Shown here piece by piece: positions 24,652 through 34,691 of a DNA stretch of 64,000 bases. The notes beneath the pieces are model-generated. The model ran no database searches. It was not told where the DNA came from and worked only from the letters and a program-made list of their open reading frames with translations. This DNA is from JARRNE01 sp963824085 (GTDB lineage: Bacteria > Pseudomonadota > Gammaproteobacteria > Chromatiales > Chromatiaceae). The stretch lies in assembly GCA_963824085.1 (NCBI GenBank), contig CAWGNT010000022.1:111525-175524 (forward strand), given 5' to 3'. The translations under genes and the position numbers were made by a program. How positions within the stretch are numbered: the stretch's first letter is position 1; each line of letters begins with the position of its first letter.

Positions 24652-25842
24652 GTGTATCCGCGACTTCACTCCCTCCGCTCAACCACGCAACTATCCGTAT
24701 GCATCCTGCTGCCAACGCTGTTGGCCAGCGGCTGTTCTAAAGGCGAGGAGCCGACCGCCGTCGAGGGGCCGAGACCGGTCAAGACCATCGTCGTCGCGGC
24801 GCCCGATGCGGGCGCGGCGCGCATGCGGCAGTTTCCGGCCCGCATCGACGCGATGAACAAGGCGGAGCTCGCGTTCCGGGTGCCGGGCACGATCAAGGAG
24901 CTGCCGATCAAGGAGGGCGATCGTGTGGAGCCCGGGCAGCTGCTCGCGGCGCTAGACCCGACCGACTACGAGATCGCGGTCAAGGACGCCCAGGCAACCT
25001 TTAATCGCGCAAGCAACGATTTCGACCGCGCCAAGGAGCTCGTGGACAAGGGGTTCATCTCGCGCACCGACTTCGACGCGAAGGAGGCAGAGTACAAGAA
25101 TGCGGAGGCGGCCCTGGAGCGAGCCAAACAGGACCTGTCGTACACCCGCCTCACCGCCTCATTTGTCGGCACCATCGCGAAGCGCTATGTGCAGCGCTTC
25201 GAGGAGGTGCAGGCCAAGCAGCCGGTGCTGGCGATCCATGACGCCTCGCTGCTCGAGGTCAAGATTGATGTTCCGGAGAGCGTCATCCTGCAGATTCGGC
25301 CCTCGGGCTCGGGTCGGGTCGAGTCGGGACGGATTCCGGTCACGGCCGCGTTCGACAACTGGCCGGGCCGGAAATTCGACCTGACTCTGCGCGAGGTGGC
25401 GACCCGCGCCGATCCCAAGACGCAGACCTTCGAGGTCACGTTCACGATGCCGGCTCCTAAGGCCTTCCAAGTCTTGCCGGGGATGACGGCGACGGTCACC
25501 GCCGATCTGCGCAAGGTCGCGACGAGCGAGCCGGTCGTCTACCTGCCGGCGACGGCAGTGACCGCCGACGAGTCGCTTAAGCCTTTCGTCTGGGTCGTCG
25601 ACGAGCAGACGATGACGGTGCACCGCAAGCCGGTGAAGGTGGGGCGTCTGCGGGGCTCGTCGATCGAGATCGAGGACGGCCTTGAGCCCGGAAGTCGGGT
25701 GGTGACTGCGGGGGTCGGCCAGCTGGTCGAGGGCATGAAGGTGCGCCTGCTTCCCCAGCGCGAGGAGGCCGAGCCGAGGAGCGATGAGGCCCCGACCCCA
25801 TCGTCGATCAAGCCACCGATCTCGGCGGCGAGCAGCGGCTGA
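24652..25842 (+). CDS. RND efflux periplasmic adaptor (membrane fusion lipoprotein)
   Basis: 396 residues from GTG at 24652, which has AGGAA ten bases upstream and gives a normal-length lipoprotein signal; an upstream GTG at 24583 would add 23 residues. The lipobox LLASGC predicts a lipidated Cys and periplasmic location. The lipoyl/barrel-sandwich starts ELAFRVPGTIKELPIKEGDR, the alpha-hairpin is NRASNDFDRAKELVDKG through ALERAKQDL, and the beta-barrel covers about 200-300. A Pro/Ser-rich tail ends it. It couples the inner-membrane pump encoded 19 bp downstream to an outer-membrane channel, which is not encoded here. Confidence 0.92.
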   Translation: MYPRLHSLRSTTQLSVCILLPTLLASGCSKGEEPTAVEGPRPVKTIVVAAPDAGAARMRQFPARIDAMNKAELAFRVPGTIKELPIKEGDRVEPGQLLAALDPTDYEIAVKDAQATFNRASNDFDRAKELVDKGFISRTDFDAKEAEYKNAEAALERAKQDLSYTRLTASFVGTIAKRYVQRFEEVQAKQPVLAIHDASLLEVKIDVPESVILQIRPSGSGRVESGRIPVTAAFDNWPGRKFDLTLREVATRADPKTQTFEVTFTMPAPKAFQVLPGMTATVTADLRKVATSEPVVYLPATAVTADESLKPFVWVVDEQTMTVHRKPVKVGRLRGSSIEIEDGLEPGSRVVTAGVGQLVEGMKVRLLPQREEAEPRSDEAPTPSSIKPPISAASSG

Positions 25843-25860
25843 GGGCGAGGGCTCGGCAGC

Positions 25861-28800
25861 ATGAACATCGGCGAGTACTCGATCCGTAATCCGGTCGTCT
25901 CCTGGCTTCTGGTCATCATCCTGGTGGGCGGCGGGCTCTGGGGCTTTCAAAGCATGGGCAAGCTGGAGGACCCGGCCTTCACGGTCAAGGTGGCCAAGAT
26001 CATCACCTACTATCCGGGCGCCTCCGCCCAGCAGGTTCAGGACGAGGTGACTTACCACATCGAGGAGGCCCTGCAGCTGATGGAGCAGGTGAAGTGGATC
26101 AAGCGCTCCGTCTCGCGGCCCGGCGTCTCCGATATCACCGTCGAGTTCAAGGACAAGTACCGCGGTCCAGACTTCCCGAACATCTACGACGAGCTGCGGC
26201 GCAAGCTTGCCGACATGCAGCACAAGCTCCCGCCCGGCGCTCAGGCGCCGATCGTCTTCGACAGCTTTGCCGATGTCTACGGGGTCTATCTCAGTCTGAG
26301 CGGTGAGGGCTACACCTGGCGTGACCTCCGGGACACGGCGGACTTTCTGAAGAAGCGGCTGATCCTGGTGCCGGGCGTGCGCAAGATCGTCATCGACGGC
26401 GAGCAGCCGGAGGTCGCCTATCTGGAGATCTCCCGTGCCCGTCTTGGCGAGCTGGGCATCCCGCTGAAGAACATCGCGAACGTGCTGAAATCGCAGAACG
26501 TGGTCGCGGATGCCGGCAACGTTGCGGTGGGGGACGAATACCTGCGCATCTGGCCCACCGGCGAGGCCTCGTCGGTGCAATCCATCGGCGATGTCTTGGT
26601 GGGCTCGGACGAAAAGAAGCTGGTGCGCTTGGGCGACATCGCCAAGATTCGCCGCGCCTACAAGGAGGTCCCGGCGAAGTACTACTACAGCGACGGCCGC
26701 CCGGCGCTGGTCTTGGGCCTTTCGATGCAGTCCGGACAGAACGTCGTCGAGGTCGGTCGGTCGCTCGATCGGCTCATTGCCGAGCTTCGATCGGACATAC
26801 CGATCGGCATGGAGCTCACGGCGATCTACGACCAGCCCAAGGAGGTAGAGACCTCGGTCAACGGCTTCATCATCAGCGTCGCCCAGGCGGTCGCGATCGT
26901 GCTGGTGGTGCTGCTGCTGTTCATGGGGCTGCGCGTGGGCATTATCATCGGTGCCGCATTGCTGATCACCGTGGCCGGCACGCTGTTCGTCATGGCGATC
27001 TACGGCATCGAGCTGCAGCGCATCTCCCTCGGTGCCCTGGTCATCGCACTCGGCATGCTGGTCGACAATGCCATCGTCGTCGCCGAGGGCATGCTGGTGC
27101 GCATGCGCGCCGGCATGCGGGCCCCGGAGGCGGCCCGGGAGACCGTCGGCAAGACGATCTGGGCGCTGCTCGGCGGCACCGTCATCGGCATCCTCGCCTT
27201 CGCCGGGATCGGCTTCTCCCAGGACAGCACCGGCGAGTTCGCCGGGTCCCTGTTCTATGTGATTCTGATCTCGCTCAGCCTGTCCTGGATCACCGCCATC
27301 AGCACCACGCCGCTGCTGAGCGGCCTGTTGCTGAAGCCGGGCGGAGCCGGGGGCGACGCCGACGATGCCTACGGTGCGCTGCCGTTTCGCATGTACCGCG
27401 GATTATTGGCCCAGGCACTGCGCTTCCGCTGGCTGACCATCGGGGCCGTCCTCGGGCTGTTCGTCCTCTCGCTCTGGGGCTTCGGCTTCGTCAAGCAGGC
27501 ATTCTTCCCGTCGGCGAACACGCCCCTGTTCTTCGTCGACATCTGGGAGCCGCAAGGCACCGACATCCGCAAGACGCGCGACGATACACTGCGCGTTTCG
27601 GAGCTCCTGCGCGGCCTCGAAGGCGTGGAGCAGACCACGAGCGTCGTCGGCGGACCGCATCAGCGCTTCACGCTGGTCTACGATGCCAAAGACGCGAGCT
27701 CGGCCTATGCACAGATCATCGTTCGGACTGACACGCGCGACCGCATCGACGAGGTGCGGAATAAGGTCGACGCATTTCTGAAAGATAAGCTGTATTGGAC
27801 CGACCCCATCCTGAAGGGGATGATGATCGGCCCAGGGCGCGACAGTAAGATCGAGGCGCGCTTCCACGGACCGGATGCGACGGTGCTCCGGAAGCTGGCC
27901 GAGGAGGCCAAGGCCATCCTGCGCGCCGATCCGGGCACGAAAGAGGTCCGTGACGACTGGCGCGAGCCGGTCAAGGTAATCCGGCCCGTGTTCGACGAGC
28001 AAGCGGGCCGCCAGCTCGGCGTCACCCGGGAGGACCTGGCGGGGGCACTGGAATACGCCTTCGACGGTATCCAGGTGGGGCTGTACCGCGATGGCGAGCG
28101 CTTGCTGCCGATCCTGATCCGGGCGCCGGAGACGGAGCGCTTGGATGTCACGATGATCCAGGACATCCAGGTCTGGAGTCCGGTGATGCAGCGCGCCGTC
28201 TCCGTGGCGCAGGTCGTCAAGGATTTCGAGACCGTTTGGGAGAACCAGGTCATCGGGGGACGCGACCGGATGCAGACCATTATCGCCTCCTGCAACCCGA
28301 CGGGGCCCCTGGCGCGTCCGTTGTTTGAGCGCTTGCGCCCGCAGATCGAGGCCATCAAGCTGCCGCCCGGCTACAGCCTCTCCTGGGGCGGCGAGTACGA
28401 GGACCAGACCAAGGCCCAGTCCTCGCTGTTCGGCGTGCTGCCCCCGTCCTTCCTGGCCATGATACTGGTGAGCATCCTGTTGTTCGGCAAGCTGAAGCAG
28501 CCGTTGATCATCTGGCTCACAGTACCGCTGGCGATCGTCGGCGTCACGGCGGGCCTGCTCGCCGCCGATGCCGCCTTCGATTTCATGTCCCTGCTCGGCG
28601 CCCTGTCGCTCGTCGGGCTGCTCATCAAGAACGCCATCGTGCTCATCGATGAGATCGATCAGCAGATCGACTCCGGCAAGGAGCCCTACACGGCCATCCT
28701 CGACTCCGGCGTCAGCCGCATGCGTCCCGTGGTGCTGGCCGCGGCGACGACGATCCTCGGCCTGATCCCGCTGCTGCCGGACGTGTTCTTCGTCAACATG

Positions 28801-28965
28801 GCCATCACCATGATGGCGGGGCTCGGCTTTGCGACGTTATTGACGCTGGTCGTGGTGCCGACGCTTTATGCGATGCTGTTTCACATCCATGTGCCGGCTG
28901 ACAGCGCAGCATCCGCTCGGGATCTGCGCTTGTCCGATGCCGAGGCGCATCACGGCCGTGCGTAG
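25861..28965 (+). CDS. RND efflux transporter permease
   Basis: 1034 residues, the full length for an AcrB-type hydrophobe/amphiphile pump. It starts MNIGEYSIRNPVVSWLLVII (TM1), has two large periplasmic loops, and a second half beginning near residue 510 (TIGAVLGLFVLSLWGFGFVK). The TM4 proton-relay region LGALVIALGMLVDNAIVVAE carries the conserved Asp, and the TM10 equivalent has SLVGLLIKNAIVLIDEID. Substrate cannot be read. It forms an operon with the adaptor 19 bp upstream; a TolC-like partner is presumably elsewhere. Confidence 0.95.
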   Translation: MNIGEYSIRNPVVSWLLVIILVGGGLWGFQSMGKLEDPAFTVKVAKIITYYPGASAQQVQDEVTYHIEEALQLMEQVKWIKRSVSRPGVSDITVEFKDKYRGPDFPNIYDELRRKLADMQHKLPPGAQAPIVFDSFADVYGVYLSLSGEGYTWRDLRDTADFLKKRLILVPGVRKIVIDGEQPEVAYLEISRARLGELGIPLKNIANVLKSQNVVADAGNVAVGDEYLRIWPTGEASSVQSIGDVLVGSDEKKLVRLGDIAKIRRAYKEVPAKYYYSDGRPALVLGLSMQSGQNVVEVGRSLDRLIAELRSDIPIGMELTAIYDQPKEVETSVNGFIISVAQAVAIVLVVLLLFMGLRVGIIIGAALLITVAGTLFVMAIYGIELQRISLGALVIALGMLVDNAIVVAEGMLVRMRAGMRAPEAARETVGKTIWALLGGTVIGILAFAGIGFSQDSTGEFAGSLFYVILISLSLSWITAISTTPLLSGLLLKPGGAGGDADDAYGALPFRMYRGLLAQALRFRWLTIGAVLGLFVLSLWGFGFVKQAFFPSANTPLFFVDIWEPQGTDIRKTRDDTLRVSELLRGLEGVEQTTSVVGGPHQRFTLVYDAKDASSAYAQIIVRTDTRDRIDEVRNKVDAFLKDKLYWTDPILKGMMIGPGRDSKIEARFHGPDATVLRKLAEEAKAILRADPGTKEVRDDWREPVKVIRPVFDEQAGRQLGVTREDLAGALEYAFDGIQVGLYRDGERLLPILIRAPETERLDVTMIQDIQVWSPVMQRAVSVAQVVKDFETVWENQVIGGRDRMQTIIASCNPTGPLARPLFERLRPQIEAIKLPPGYSLSWGGEYEDQTKAQSSLFGVLPPSFLAMILVSILLFGKLKQPLIIWLTVPLAIVGVTAGLLAADAAFDFMSLLGALSLVGLLIKNAIVLIDEIDQQIDSGKEPYTAILDSGVSRMRPVVLAAATTILGLIPLLPDVFFVNMAITMMAGLGFATLLTLVVVPTLYAMLFHIHVPADSAASARDLRLSDAEAHHGRA

Positions 28966-29123
28966 CTGGGACCAGCGCCGCGCGGCGATCGCTGGGGCGC
29001 CCCAACGGCTGAGGAAGGTGCCGTGGCCACTTGGCGCGCGGCCCTAACCGCATGCCGGGAGTGGAGCCACGCGCGCGAGCACTTGGCTCCGGTGCTCGTC
29101 TCGAACCGATGAGGTGACCCGCA

Positions 29124-30347
29124 TTGGAACTGCAGGATGGCGTACTTCACATCGGCGCATTTCTGGCCGTGACCCTCGGGATCATCGTGCTGTTCGTCGG
29201 CAAGCGTCTGAATGACGCATTTGGGTTTCTACGCGAGCTCAGTATTCCGGAGCCCGTGACCGGTGGGCTCTTGTTCTCGGTCCTCTTCGGTCTGCTCTAC
29301 TGGGCAACCGGTGCGGCTGTCGAGTTCGATCTCGGTGCCCGCGACGTGCTGCTTGTCTACTTCTTCACCACCATCGGCATCAATGCGAGTCTGGCCGATC
29401 TGCGCGCCGGCGGCCGGCCGCTGCTCATCCTGCTGGCGATCACGATCGCCTACATGTTCCTGCAGAACCTCACCGGAATCTCGGTGGCGGCGTTGTTCGG
29501 GCTGCCGGCAGCGGTGGGTATGCTCGGCGGTACCGTGTCCCTGATCGGCGGCCACGGTACCGCGATCGCCTGGGCGCCGCAGATCGCCGAGGGCTACGGT
29601 GTCGCGAATGCGATGGAGATCGGCATCGCCTGCGCGACCTTTGGCCTGATCCTCGCCAGTCTGATGGGCGGTCCGATCGCCAAGTTTCTGATTTCTCGGT
29701 ACCGACTTGAGCCCGCCACGCGCGACGTCCAGGACGTCGGTGTAGCCGAGGATCAGCGCACGACGGGGATCGGCCATCTGGACTTCCTCGATGCCGTGCT
29801 GGCAATCCACATCAGCGTCATTGTCGGCCTGGTGTTGAACAACGTCGTCGCCAAGTTGGGTCTTCAGCTTCCGCTGTTCGTCACCTGCCTGTTCGCAGGC
29901 ATCATCCTGACTAACCTGGTGCCGAAGGGCTTTCCGCGTTTGAGCGGCCGCCACTGGCCGACGCGGACACCGGCAATGGCGCTGATCGCCGACATCGCGC
30001 TGGGCGCCTTTCTCGCGATGTCCCTGATGAGCATGCAGCTTTGGACCCTGATCGACCTGGCCGGCCCGATCTTCACGATCCTCAGCGCGCAGTTCGTGTT
30101 GGCCGTGGCCGTGAACATCTTCATCGTCTTCCGCGCCATGGGCCGCAACTATGACGCGGCCGTGGTCTGTTCCGGCTTCGGCGGCATCTCGCTGGGGTCC
30201 ACGCCCACGGCCATGGCCAATATGGCCGCCGTCACCCAGCGCTACGGCGCCTCACACCTGGCCTTCATTATCGTGCCGCTGGTGTGCGCCTTCTTCATCG
30301 ATCTGGTCAACGCGATGCTCATTCCATTCTTTTTGGGAGCATTTTGA
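29124..30347 (+). CDS. gltS: sodium/glutamate symporter
   Basis: 407 residues from TTG at 29124, preceded by GAGGTGA. The GltS layout is clear: two inverted repeats of five helices with Gly-rich re-entrant loops, here LGGTVSLIGGHGTAIAWAP (about 131-149) and GFGGISLGSTPTAMANMAAV (about 350-369). Residues of these loops form the Na+ and glutamate sites. It imports glutamate using the sodium gradient. It is 158 bp after the RND pump and is probably independent. Confidence 0.95.
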   Translation: MELQDGVLHIGAFLAVTLGIIVLFVGKRLNDAFGFLRELSIPEPVTGGLLFSVLFGLLYWATGAAVEFDLGARDVLLVYFFTTIGINASLADLRAGGRPLLILLAITIAYMFLQNLTGISVAALFGLPAAVGMLGGTVSLIGGHGTAIAWAPQIAEGYGVANAMEIGIACATFGLILASLMGGPIAKFLISRYRLEPATRDVQDVGVAEDQRTTGIGHLDFLDAVLAIHISVIVGLVLNNVVAKLGLQLPLFVTCLFAGIILTNLVPKGFPRLSGRHWPTRTPAMALIADIALGAFLAMSLMSMQLWTLIDLAGPIFTILSAQFVLAVAVNIFIVFRAMGRNYDAAVVCSGFGGISLGSTPTAMANMAAVTQRYGASHLAFIIVPLVCAFFIDLVNAMLIPFFLGAF

Positions 30348-30695
30348 CCCTTGTCTTTTCGCAGGCCGTCGGCGTTGGCCGTTCAGAAACCGGCGGATGT
30401 CGATGTTCTTGTCGCCGACCTCATATTCGCGAACCGGAATACGATGTAACGGGGTATTGCGCTGAGATCGCGGAAGCGCAAGACGCTCGGGTGCCGACCT
30501 ACCCTAGAGCTGGACCCCAGCCGTGGGCCAGGGGAAGGCGGTTTGCTCGTCTTTGAACGCAATCACGATCAAGTCGCTCGTGTGTCACCTCGAATGTCGG
30601 CCAAAAAAAGGAGATCTCGGGCAGACCCGTGGGTGCCTGGGTCGTCAGTAGCTGATGGGAGAGCGTTCCTGAAACACGGCCGCTTCCCGGCGGGG
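30348..30695. other. 350-bp stretch without a gene
   Basis: No supported frame or clear regulatory element between gltS and the outer-membrane protein fragment. The minus strand around 30370-30450 reads PVREYEVGDKNIDIRRFLN, which looks coding-like but has no start and is not recognised. Confidence 0.35.
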
Positions 30696-31136
30696 TTAGA
30701 GGGTGAATTGCATGTTGAATCCGGCGAAGACCTGCCAGTCAGGCTGCCCCGGGCCACGATAGGCAACCGATGCCTGGGGCTCGAGGAAGAGGTTGAAGAC
30801 GGTCTTGCCCCGCTTGATGACCTGGCCGATGCCGAGCCCCAGCGGGATGCTGTAGGCGTCGTTCTCGAAGTTGTAGACCCAGATTGGTGCCGAACGGAGA
30901 TAGAGACCTTTCCCGAGCTGGTAGAAGGCAAAGGGCTGAAAGGCGCCGGTATTGACATCGGAGCCATCATCGCTGCCGGCGAAGCTGGCCTGCCAGGTCA
31001 AGAGATCGCCGTACTGGAACCTCTTAGAACGCCCGTCGAAAAGCACGTTGGCGAGGCCAGCGGGCCACTTCTCGGAGCCGAGCCCTGGTGGGGGAGTTGC
31101 CACCCTGACTACCGCGGAATCGAAGCGCGCCGGCAC
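30696..31136 (-). pseudogene. outer-membrane beta-barrel protein, 5-prime truncated
   Basis: The last 130 residues match the C-terminus of a family of periplasm-facing beta-barrel proteins: GLGSEKWPAGLANVLFDG, SFAGSDDGSDVNTGAFQPFA, then IPLGLGIGQVIKRGK, DWQVFAGFNMQF and a terminal aromatic-Thr-Leu. Alternating hydrophobicity is clear. The first 15 codons come from the spacer and overlap the sulfatase hairpin, and no signal peptide remains, so the N-terminal two-thirds are gone. It lies directly downstream of the arylsulfatase on the same strand. Confidence 0.6.
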
Positions 31137-31152
31137 CCTGGGGTGCCGGCGC
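31127..31152 (-). terminator. strong hairpin after arylsulfatase
   Basis: GCGCCGGCACCC (31127-31138) and GGGTGCCGGCGC (31141-31152) are perfectly inverted over 12 bp, so the real loop is about six bases. It is 29 bp past the sulfatase stop. A terminator role is likely although the U-tract is poor. Confidence 0.55.
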
Positions 31153-31180
31153 GGGGCTCTCCGAGCCGCCTCCCTGTCGC

Positions 31181-32782
31181 TTAGTTTCCGCTCGGCATCG
31201 GCAGGTTGACGCCGTCCTTGTCGAGCTCATCCCTCACCCACTTGAACTTCTGGTACTTCGAGAGGGTCATCGGTCCCGTGTAGACCTCGCTCTGCATCTT
31301 CCGCGGCGGGTACTTGATATAGGTCTTCATCAGGTCCGAGACTGCCTGGTTGAAGGTGACCAGGGTCCAGGTGTGCTCGGTCCAGTTGGTCATGAAGATG
31401 TCGTAGCGCTCCTGCGGGTCCTGCCAGAGATCGAAGATCTGCGGCACCGTGGCGACATACTTCTCCGAGCCCTTCCAGCCGAGGTTGGTGTCGACCGCGA
31501 GACCGCCGGTCGGCTGCCCGTCGTCGCCACGCAGGTTGAAGACGGCCTTGTAGTGGCCGACCCGGGCAGCCCCCGGGCTCAGCTCGTCCTCGGTGAAGTA
31601 AAACCACGCCTTACGCTCACTCTTACCGGTGCCGAACAGCACGGGTGACATATCGTAGCTGTCGAAGATGATCGGCTGCCCTTCGCGATCCTTCTCCGGC
31701 AGCTTCTCGCCCGCGACCGAGGCGAACGTCGCCATCAGATCGAGACCGCCGAGGATGTCGTGGTTGCGCACACCGCCCTTGATCTTGCCTGGCCACACGG
31801 CGATCGCCGGCACCACGTTGCCACCCTCGCGGACCGTGCCCTTGGTGCCGCGGAGTGGCGTGTAGCCTGCATCGGGATAGACGTCCTGCCAGGCGCCGTT
31901 GTCCGTCGTGTAGAACACCAGGGTATTCTTGTCCAGACCCAGCTCCTTGAGCTTGTCCATGACATGGCCGATGCGGGTGTCGAGCTCAACCACGGAGTCG
32001 GCGTACTTGGTCTTGGAGAGCGACTTATGCTCGAACTCGGGCGCCGGGAGATTCGGCTGGTGAACCTTCATGAAGTTGATGTTGATGAAAAACGGCTCAT
32101 GGGGGTGCTTCGCGGCCTCCTCCAGGAACTTCAGGCCCGCCTGCTCCACGTACTTGTCCAGGAAGGGGATGCCGACGACGCCCTTCTCTGGCGTGTCCAC
32201 GTACTCACCGTTGACTTTCCAATCCTGGTGAGCCTTCTCACCGGCCTTGCCGGACAGGGAGCCCTTGGTCACCTTGTCGAACATCTCGCGCAGCTTCGGA
32301 TCCATGTCCGGGAACCACTTCGGATCGCCGTACGTATACGCGTTGAGATGGTACAGGAAGGCGTGCTCCATCACGTCGTAGCCCTGGGCATTGGGCAGGG
32401 CGTAGTCGGCTTCGCCCAGGTGCCACTTGCCGGTGAAGTAGGTCTTGTAGCCCGCCTTCTTGAGTACCGAGGCCAGGGTCCATTCCGCCTTCGGCAATCC
32501 ACCGCCCTGGCCCTGGAAGGCTACCGTCGTCATGCCGCTGCGGTTCGGGATGCGGCCGGTCTGAATCGCGGCGCGGCCCGGCGTACAGCTCGGCTGGGCA
32601 TAGAAGGAGAAGAAGGTCATTCCCTCATCGGCCATCTTGTCGAGGTTGGGGGTCGGCATGCCGCGCCCTTCTCCTCCACCGTAGGCGCCGAGGTCACCAT
32701 AGCCGGTGTCGTCGGACACGATCAGGAGGATGTTGGGCTTCGACGCGGCGAAGGCGAAGCAAGGGGCGACCTGATTACCCAC
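31181..32782 (-). CDS. arylsulfatase (formylglycine-dependent)
   Basis: 533 residues. The type I sulfatase signature is C-T-P-G-R at 66-70, whose Cys is converted to formylglycine, and the Ca2+ site begins with Asp24-Asp25 in IVSDDTGYGDLGAY. TGKWHLGEADY carries the conserved Lys/His, and TDNGAW with the later KGTVREGGN complete the site. It hydrolyses sulfate esters, probably in the periplasm. The only start in frame is GTG at 32782; the residues ahead of KPNILLIV are just APCFAFAA, so the usual signal peptide is truncated or was lost by a change upstream. The HAD phosphatase gene follows 340 bp upstream on the same strand. A formylglycine-generating enzyme is not in the window. Confidence 0.9.
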   Translation of the reverse strand: MGNQVAPCFAFAASKPNILLIVSDDTGYGDLGAYGGGEGRGMPTPNLDKMADEGMTFFSFYAQPSCTPGRAAIQTGRIPNRSGMTTVAFQGQGGGLPKAEWTLASVLKKAGYKTYFTGKWHLGEADYALPNAQGYDVMEHAFLYHLNAYTYGDPKWFPDMDPKLREMFDKVTKGSLSGKAGEKAHQDWKVNGEYVDTPEKGVVGIPFLDKYVEQAGLKFLEEAAKHPHEPFFININFMKVHQPNLPAPEFEHKSLSKTKYADSVVELDTRIGHVMDKLKELGLDKNTLVFYTTDNGAWQDVYPDAGYTPLRGTKGTVREGGNVVPAIAVWPGKIKGGVRNHDILGGLDLMATFASVAGEKLPEKDREGQPIIFDSYDMSPVLFGTGKSERKAWFYFTEDELSPGAARVGHYKAVFNLRGDDGQPTGGLAVDTNLGWKGSEKYVATVPQIFDLWQDPQERYDIFMTNWTEHTWTLVTFNQAVSDLMKTYIKYPPRKMQSEVYTGPMTLSKYQKFKWVRDELDKDGVNLPMPSGN

Positions 32783-33121
32783 GAGACTCAGCCATCCCCA
32801 TGGGCAACTTCGGCCCCAAGTGGTTGTTTGGCGGTTGGCGACCCGGCTGAGAACGCATTGCGGGCGGTTCTGCGAGCCCCATCGTGTGCCCCCACGAGGT
32901 CGGCGCGCTACTGCCGAAAATATAAAGTTTTATAAAAACAGAATGTTACGAAGGTGCTGAGCGAGCTGAGTTTGGTTGGTAATCAGGAGGGGCGATTGCC
33001 ACCAGGAGTGCGAGGAGTCCTGCCGCGGATAACGATTTATTTCTGTTCATTGCGATCTCCGTGTTTCCGTGTGGATGTTTCGCAGCCAGCTAATGGTCGC
33101 TTCGTTGAGTACACCTCCTTT
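32783..33121. other. 340-bp stretch between HAD and sulfatase genes
   Basis: No gene. An AT-rich patch (32918-32945, with TATAAAGTTTTATAAAA) is the only notable element and may be the sulfatase promoter region. Confidence 0.4.
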
Positions 33122-34144
33122 TCATTTTTCGAAGCCAAAGACACGCGCCCAGTCGTTCTTCATGCTGATGACGACCCAGCCTTTCTTCCTGGCCTCTTTC
33201 ATGAGTGACTCGGGGAATGTGCCGAAGTTGGTGTCGGGCAGCCCGTTGGCCGGACCATAGGCATACTCGCGCTCGGCGTCGTCGTGGAGCACCAGCATCA
33301 TCAGCCTGGCGCCATTGCCCGCACCGGTCCACTCGAGCATCTGGCGGTCGCCATCCGAATTGCCGAAGGCCGCGACGGGTCGCCTGCCGATGAACTGGTT
33401 GATGCCCACGGGCTTGCCGGCCTTGTCATCGATGAAATTGATCTCCGGCAGACGCATCAGCACAGGCTTGCCGTCCACCATCTCGTACTTGGTCTTGATG
33501 GTCGAGCCGATCACCTGCTCGGGCGGAACCCCGTAGACCGCCTCGGTCATCGGACGCATGAATTCGACGCCGCCGCCGGAGACGATATAGGTCTTGAAGC
33601 CGTTGGTCCGCAGGTACGCAAGCAACTCGAGCATCGGCTGGTAGGCGAGCTCGGTGTAGGGCCGCTTGAAGCGCGGATGACGCGCGGTCTTGAACCACTC
33701 GGTCACGATCTTCTCGAAATCGGCCGTGCTCATGCCGGCATGTGAGGCCATGATGAGTTCAACCAGCCCTTTCTCGCCTGCCGCCGCGAGGGCCTTGAGA
33801 TCGTTGTTGAGCACCGCCTTGAAGGGCTGTTTGGTCTTCCACCCCGGGTGCTGGGGCGCCAGTGCCTTGATTCGGTCCAGTGCAAAGGCGAGCTGGGTGT
33901 ACATCGGGTGCGACGGCCACAGGGTGCCGTCGTTGTCGAAGGTGGCGATGCGCTCCGCGGGCGGCACGAACGTCGGGCTCGACTTATCGGTCGTGGCGTG
34001 CACGAACTCGATGATCTCCTGTTTGACGGGTCCGTCGTTCCATGAGTGCAGCGGATCGGACTCGGCAAGGGCCCGGGTACCGAAGGCGAGGCCCGTAGCT
34101 AATGCGAGTACGGAAGCCAAGAAGATGCGTAGATGGGATCTCAT
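33122..34144 (-). CDS. secreted HAD-family phosphatase
   Basis: 340 residues from ATG at 34144 with AGGAAA seven bases upstream; 17 upstream in-frame codons are not needed. A signal peptide (1-27, ending RALA) places it in the periplasm. HAD motif I is TFDNDGTLW (nucleophile Asp70, acid/base Asp72), motif II is TYIVSGGGVEFM, and motif IV is AAFGNSDGDRQML. The family is the haloacid-dehalogenase-like hydrolases related to phosphoserine phosphatase. It probably dephosphorylates a small molecule. The same-strand arylsulfatase downstream suggests a shared scavenging role for phosphate and sulfate esters. Confidence 0.9.
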   Translation of the reverse strand: MRSHLRIFLASVLALATGLAFGTRALAESDPLHSWNDGPVKQEIIEFVHATTDKSSPTFVPPAERIATFDNDGTLWPSHPMYTQLAFALDRIKALAPQHPGWKTKQPFKAVLNNDLKALAAAGEKGLVELIMASHAGMSTADFEKIVTEWFKTARHPRFKRPYTELAYQPMLELLAYLRTNGFKTYIVSGGGVEFMRPMTEAVYGVPPEQVIGSTIKTKYEMVDGKPVLMRLPEINFIDDKAGKPVGINQFIGRRPVAAFGNSDGDRQMLEWTGAGNGARLMMLVLHDDAEREYAYGPANGLPDTNFGTFPESLMKEARKKGWVVISMKNDWARVFGFEK

Positions 34145-34364
34145 AGCTACATTTCCTGAAACAAACGGGAGGAATATGTGGGTCTCAGCCGACAAGACGC
34201 GCGGGTGAAATCTTTATCAGTGTTCCCTCGCCTCCGCCCGCAGCGGATATCGCCTTGCCGAGCATTCGGGTGAGGGCCGTTCGTGCGTGGCCGTATGAAC
34301 GCTAGCTAAAGCCGGCAGATATACCCATCCGCCCGATTGCCTACGTGCGTAGCCCGGAAAGAAA

Positions 34365-34691
34365 TCACTCGTTCGCGTCCGCGTCCGGTCCCGCCGCGGT
34401 CGCCGTCTTGATGCGCTCCAGCAGGTTTGTGCGCCTCAAAGGCTTCTCCAAGACATCATCGAGCGTCTCGACTTCGATGTCGATCCGCAGATCCGGTGCC
34501 GAGGCGAAGCCGTGTACGATCCCTCTGTACCAGTCCATGTTTACCGGCAGGCTGTGTCGGTAGGAGTGAAGCACCAGCACTCGGAAGTGCTTATCCGCTA
34601 CCGGCGCCCCAGGCACGGCGACGCAACAAAGTATCAGGACCAGCGTCAGAAGTGCCCTGGCGGTGATTGGGGTGTGGCTACCCGCGCGCAT
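34365..34691 (-). pseudogene. periplasmic ligand-binding domain of a sensor protein, truncated
   Basis: 108 residues: signal peptide (ALLTLVLILCCVAVPGAPVA) then FRVLVLHSYRHSLPVNMDWY, RGIVHGFASAPDLRIDIEVE, and a stop. The LVLHSY start is the typical opening of the ABC-substrate-binding-like (PF04392-type) input domains that precede histidine kinases or GGDEF domains. Only the first third is present, so it is a truncated gene or, less likely, a small stand-alone protein. The neighbouring diguanylate cyclase on the same strand is complete on its own. Confidence 0.55.

Noticed and set aside
25159..26580. 473-codon open frame antisense to the RND adaptor and pump
   Set aside because: Spans two well-supported genes on the other strand; composition is the mirror of their codon bias.
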